From: an uncultured Collinsella sp.
Lineage (GTDB): Bacteria; Actinomycetota; Coriobacteriia; Coriobacteriales; Coriobacteriaceae
DNA: 35,049 nucleotides
Reading direction: 5' to 3'
Assembly (NCBI GenBank): GCA_958415525.1
Contig: CATYZE010000025.1
Span: forward strand, 1-35,049
Within the stretch, counting starts at the first letter, position 1; each line of letters begins with the position of its first letter. Shown in pieces: positions 33,697 through 35,049 of the stretch. The position numbers and the translations under genes are program-made. The notes below the pieces were generated by a model. It was not told where the DNA came from, searched no databases, and saw only the letters and a list, made by a program, of their open reading frames with translations.

Positions 33697-34524
33697 ATGG
33701 CCTTCGCAGAAAAGCTCATTGCTGTCCGTCGCGCCCATCACCTTACCCAAGAGCAGCTCGCCGCCAAGCTCTTCGTCACACGCCAAGCCGTCAGCCGTTG
33801 GGAGCGCGGCGAAGTCACCCCTGGCATCGACATGATGAAGCTCATCGCCGCCGTGACTGGCGAGCCCCTGTCTCATCTGCTCGAAATGCCCGAGCGCTAT
33901 TGTCAGAGCTGCGGCATGATACTCACGCCCGAAGACTGCGGCACCGACGCCACGGGCGCCACGACCGATCATTACTGCAAGTGGTGCTACGACCACGGCA
34001 AGTACACCTACGACACCACCATGGAGGCAATGATCGAGGATTGTGCCCCGCGGCTGGCGCAAAACACCGGCATGTCGCTCGACGAAGCCGTCTCGCTCAT
34101 GGGCGCTGTCCTGCCGCAACTGGAGCGCTGGCGCACCGTGCAGGAAAACGAGGAGCGCTACGGCGCCGAGGCACGGGCGCGCTATGGCGATGAGGCTATC
34201 GATGCAACAAACGAAACGTTACTGGACATGGATCCTCAGACATGGAACGACATGAAAGAACTTGAACGCGCTATTCTGGGTCAACTCTCGATTGCCATGG
34301 GCGACGGCGAACCGGATGGAAGCGAGGCTCGCAAGCTTGTCGCGATGCATCGTCGCTGGATTGGCCTTAATTGGGGACACGAGCCCCAGAACGAAGCGTA
34401 CCTGGGCCTCGCCCACGGCTATCTGGCCGACCAGCGCTTTGTTGACTACTACGACAAGCCCTGCGGCACCGGAGCCACGGCGTTTCTGGTCCAGGCCATC
34501 GAGTCGTCGTTGACGCGTGCATAG
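33697..34524 (+). CDS. XRE helix-turn-helix - zinc ribbon - TipAS fusion regulator
   Basis: 275 aa in three parts. Residues 5-58 are a Cro/CI-type HTH (LIAVRRAHHLTQEQLAAKLFVTRQAVSRWERGEVTP). Residues 67-105 form a putative zinc ribbon (YCQSCGMIL...HYCKWCYDHGKYTYD) with Cys69, Cys72, Cys94 and Cys97. Residues 155-272 resemble the TipAS drug-recognition domain (ARYGDEAIDATNETLLDMDPQTWNDM... WIGLNWGHEPQNEAYLGLAHGYLADQRFVDYYDKPCGTGATAFL). In Streptomyces TipA this domain binds thiopeptides but follows a MerR HTH. Here an XRE domain replaces it. ATG at 33697 after GAAAGGAGCCGTT. The ligand is unknown. Confidence 0.8.
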   Translation: MAFAEKLIAVRRAHHLTQEQLAAKLFVTRQAVSRWERGEVTPGIDMMKLIAAVTGEPLSHLLEMPERYCQSCGMILTPEDCGTDATGATTDHYCKWCYDHGKYTYDTTMEAMIEDCAPRLAQNTGMSLDEAVSLMGAVLPQLERWRTVQENEERYGAEARARYGDEAIDATNETLLDMDPQTWNDMKELERAILGQLSIAMGDGEPDGSEARKLVAMHRRWIGLNWGHEPQNEAYLGLAHGYLADQRFVDYYDKPCGTGATAFLVQAIESSLTRA

Positions 34525-34575
34525 ACCGCGGCGGCTTTGGGTATTTCAATCGAAACCTCAACCGATTGGAGACCC

Positions 34576-34821
34576 ATGGCTACTGATCATGAGCTCGCGC
34601 TGTACGTTATGACCGGCTGCCCGTATTGCATAAAGGTCAAGCGCTTTCTGGCAGATAACGGCGTGACCATCCCCGAGCGCAACATCTCGACCGATTCCGA
34701 TGCCGAGCAGACACTCATCGCCGTCGGCGGCAAGCGCCAGGTTCCTTGCCTGTTCATCGATGGAAAGCCGCTCTACGAGTCGAGCGACATCATCGCGTGG
34801 GCGCAAGAAAACCTGCTCTAG
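34576..34821 (+). CDS. Glutaredoxin-like thiol redox protein
   Basis: 81 aa, thioredoxin fold. The active-site CPYC (Cys15, Cys18) follows ALYVMTG, and KRQVPCLFIDGKPLYESSDIIAWAQENLL holds the cis-Pro (VP) and the GST/glutaredoxin C-terminal motif. It reduces disulfides or glutathionylated proteins, or hands electrons to partners in anaerobes. The ATG at 34576 follows TTGGAGACCC; the frame continues upstream without an SD. It lies 51 bp after the regulator gene, so co-transcription is possible, and a 19-bp inverted repeat follows its stop. Confidence 0.88.
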   Translation: MATDHELALYVMTGCPYCIKVKRFLADNGVTIPERNISTDSDAEQTLIAVGGKRQVPCLFIDGKPLYESSDIIAWAQENLL

Positions 34822-34857
34822 CACGCAACCGACCACCCCAACCCATACGGTCAAACA

Positions 34858-34912
34858 TGTACACCAGCATCCAAAGTCGACATTTTTCGACCTCTTTGGA
34901 TGCTGGCGTACA
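34858..34912 (+). terminator. 19-bp inverted repeat after the glutaredoxin-like gene
   Basis: TGTACACCAGCATCCAAAG (34858-34876) pairs with 34894-34912 with one mismatch, and the loop itself contains GTCGA facing TCGAC. It lies 36 bp past the stop. The length and loop structure make it more like a dispersed palindrome than a simple terminator, but it may act as one. Confidence 0.6.
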
Positions 34913-35017
34913 ACTTTTGGGTAGCCATGGACGCTCTTAACCGGCTAATTGTTTGAGGCGACCTTTGGATTATGGCTGTTTGATGCCTCGGGAAGGTAGC
35001 GCGCAGAGATGTGGTGT

Positions 35018-35043
35018 AAGAGGCGGGGCATGCCCCGCCTCTT
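35018..35043. repeat. 26-bp perfect palindrome at the right edge
   Basis: AAGAGGCGGGGCA at 35018-35030 is the exact reverse complement of 35031-35043, followed by CCCTTT at the window end. In RNA it would form a GC-rich stem with a T-rich tail, fitting a terminator for a leftward or rightward gene outside the window. Confidence 0.6.
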
Positions 35044-35049
35044 CCCTTT

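Overview
This 35 kb window looks like chromosomal DNA from a high-GC anaerobe of the Coriobacteriia, most probably a gut Collinsella. That assignment is an inference from GC-rich, codon-biased genes, the frequent AAGGAG-type ribosome binding sites, the gene families present and the style of the intergenic repeats. No species-level marker such as an rRNA gene is present. I see no tRNA or rRNA gene, insertion sequence, prophage or CRISPR array. The window is mostly housekeeping and environmental-response genes, with several unusual non-coding structures between them.

Layout. 1-4.5 kb (leftward): the first codons of a gene running off the left edge, a short UvrA paralogue coupled to a GNAT acetyltransferase, and an AAA+ ATPase preceded by three 10-bp tandem repeats. 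4.5-10.2 kb: a TetM/EF-G-like GTPase, a second GNAT, a small Cys-rich protein, rsmJ, an unlisted 47-aa membrane peptide, a 4-TM protein and rlmA. 10.3-14.5 kb: a MATE exporter, a LysR regulator divergent from an EamA transporter, and ung. 14.5-17.7 kb (leftward): an SDR and a queuosine-precursor (VUT/YhhQ) transporter with a candidate preQ1 riboswitch leader, then prfC (RF3). 17.8-18.2 kb: a non-coding array of four palindromic units with an exact 80-bp period. 18.2-22.2 kb (rightward): a YtrA-type GntR regulator with an ABC exporter, an EamA transporter made of two near-duplicate halves, and a methyltransferase whose start codon lies in a perfect 12-bp complement to its own leader. 22.3-24.7 kb (leftward): a ClC channel, a LOG-family protein and a small K+ channel. 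24.9-31.4 kb: two convergent hybrid sensor-kinase systems, one with two fused solute-binding modules and one coupled to a solute-binding lipoprotein, with a NimA-like flavoprotein between them. 31.5-35 kb: a MalY/PatB aminotransferase, trmO, an XRE-zinc ribbon-TipAS fusion regulator, a glutaredoxin-like protein and long palindromes.

How it fits together. Translation and RNA modification are well represented (RF3, TetM-like GTPase, RsmJ, RlmA, TrmO, preQ1/queuine uptake). So are export and stress functions (MATE, ABC, two EamA proteins, UvrA paralogue, Nim, TipAS regulator) and nutrient sensing (two kinases and a solute-binding lipoprotein). The strongest candidates for something undescribed are RNA or DNA structures: the folded leader at 21.34-21.47 kb, the 80-bp palindrome array, the 10-bp phased repeats upstream of leftward genes, and the recurring GTGACAAAGGGA-type hairpins at gene ends.
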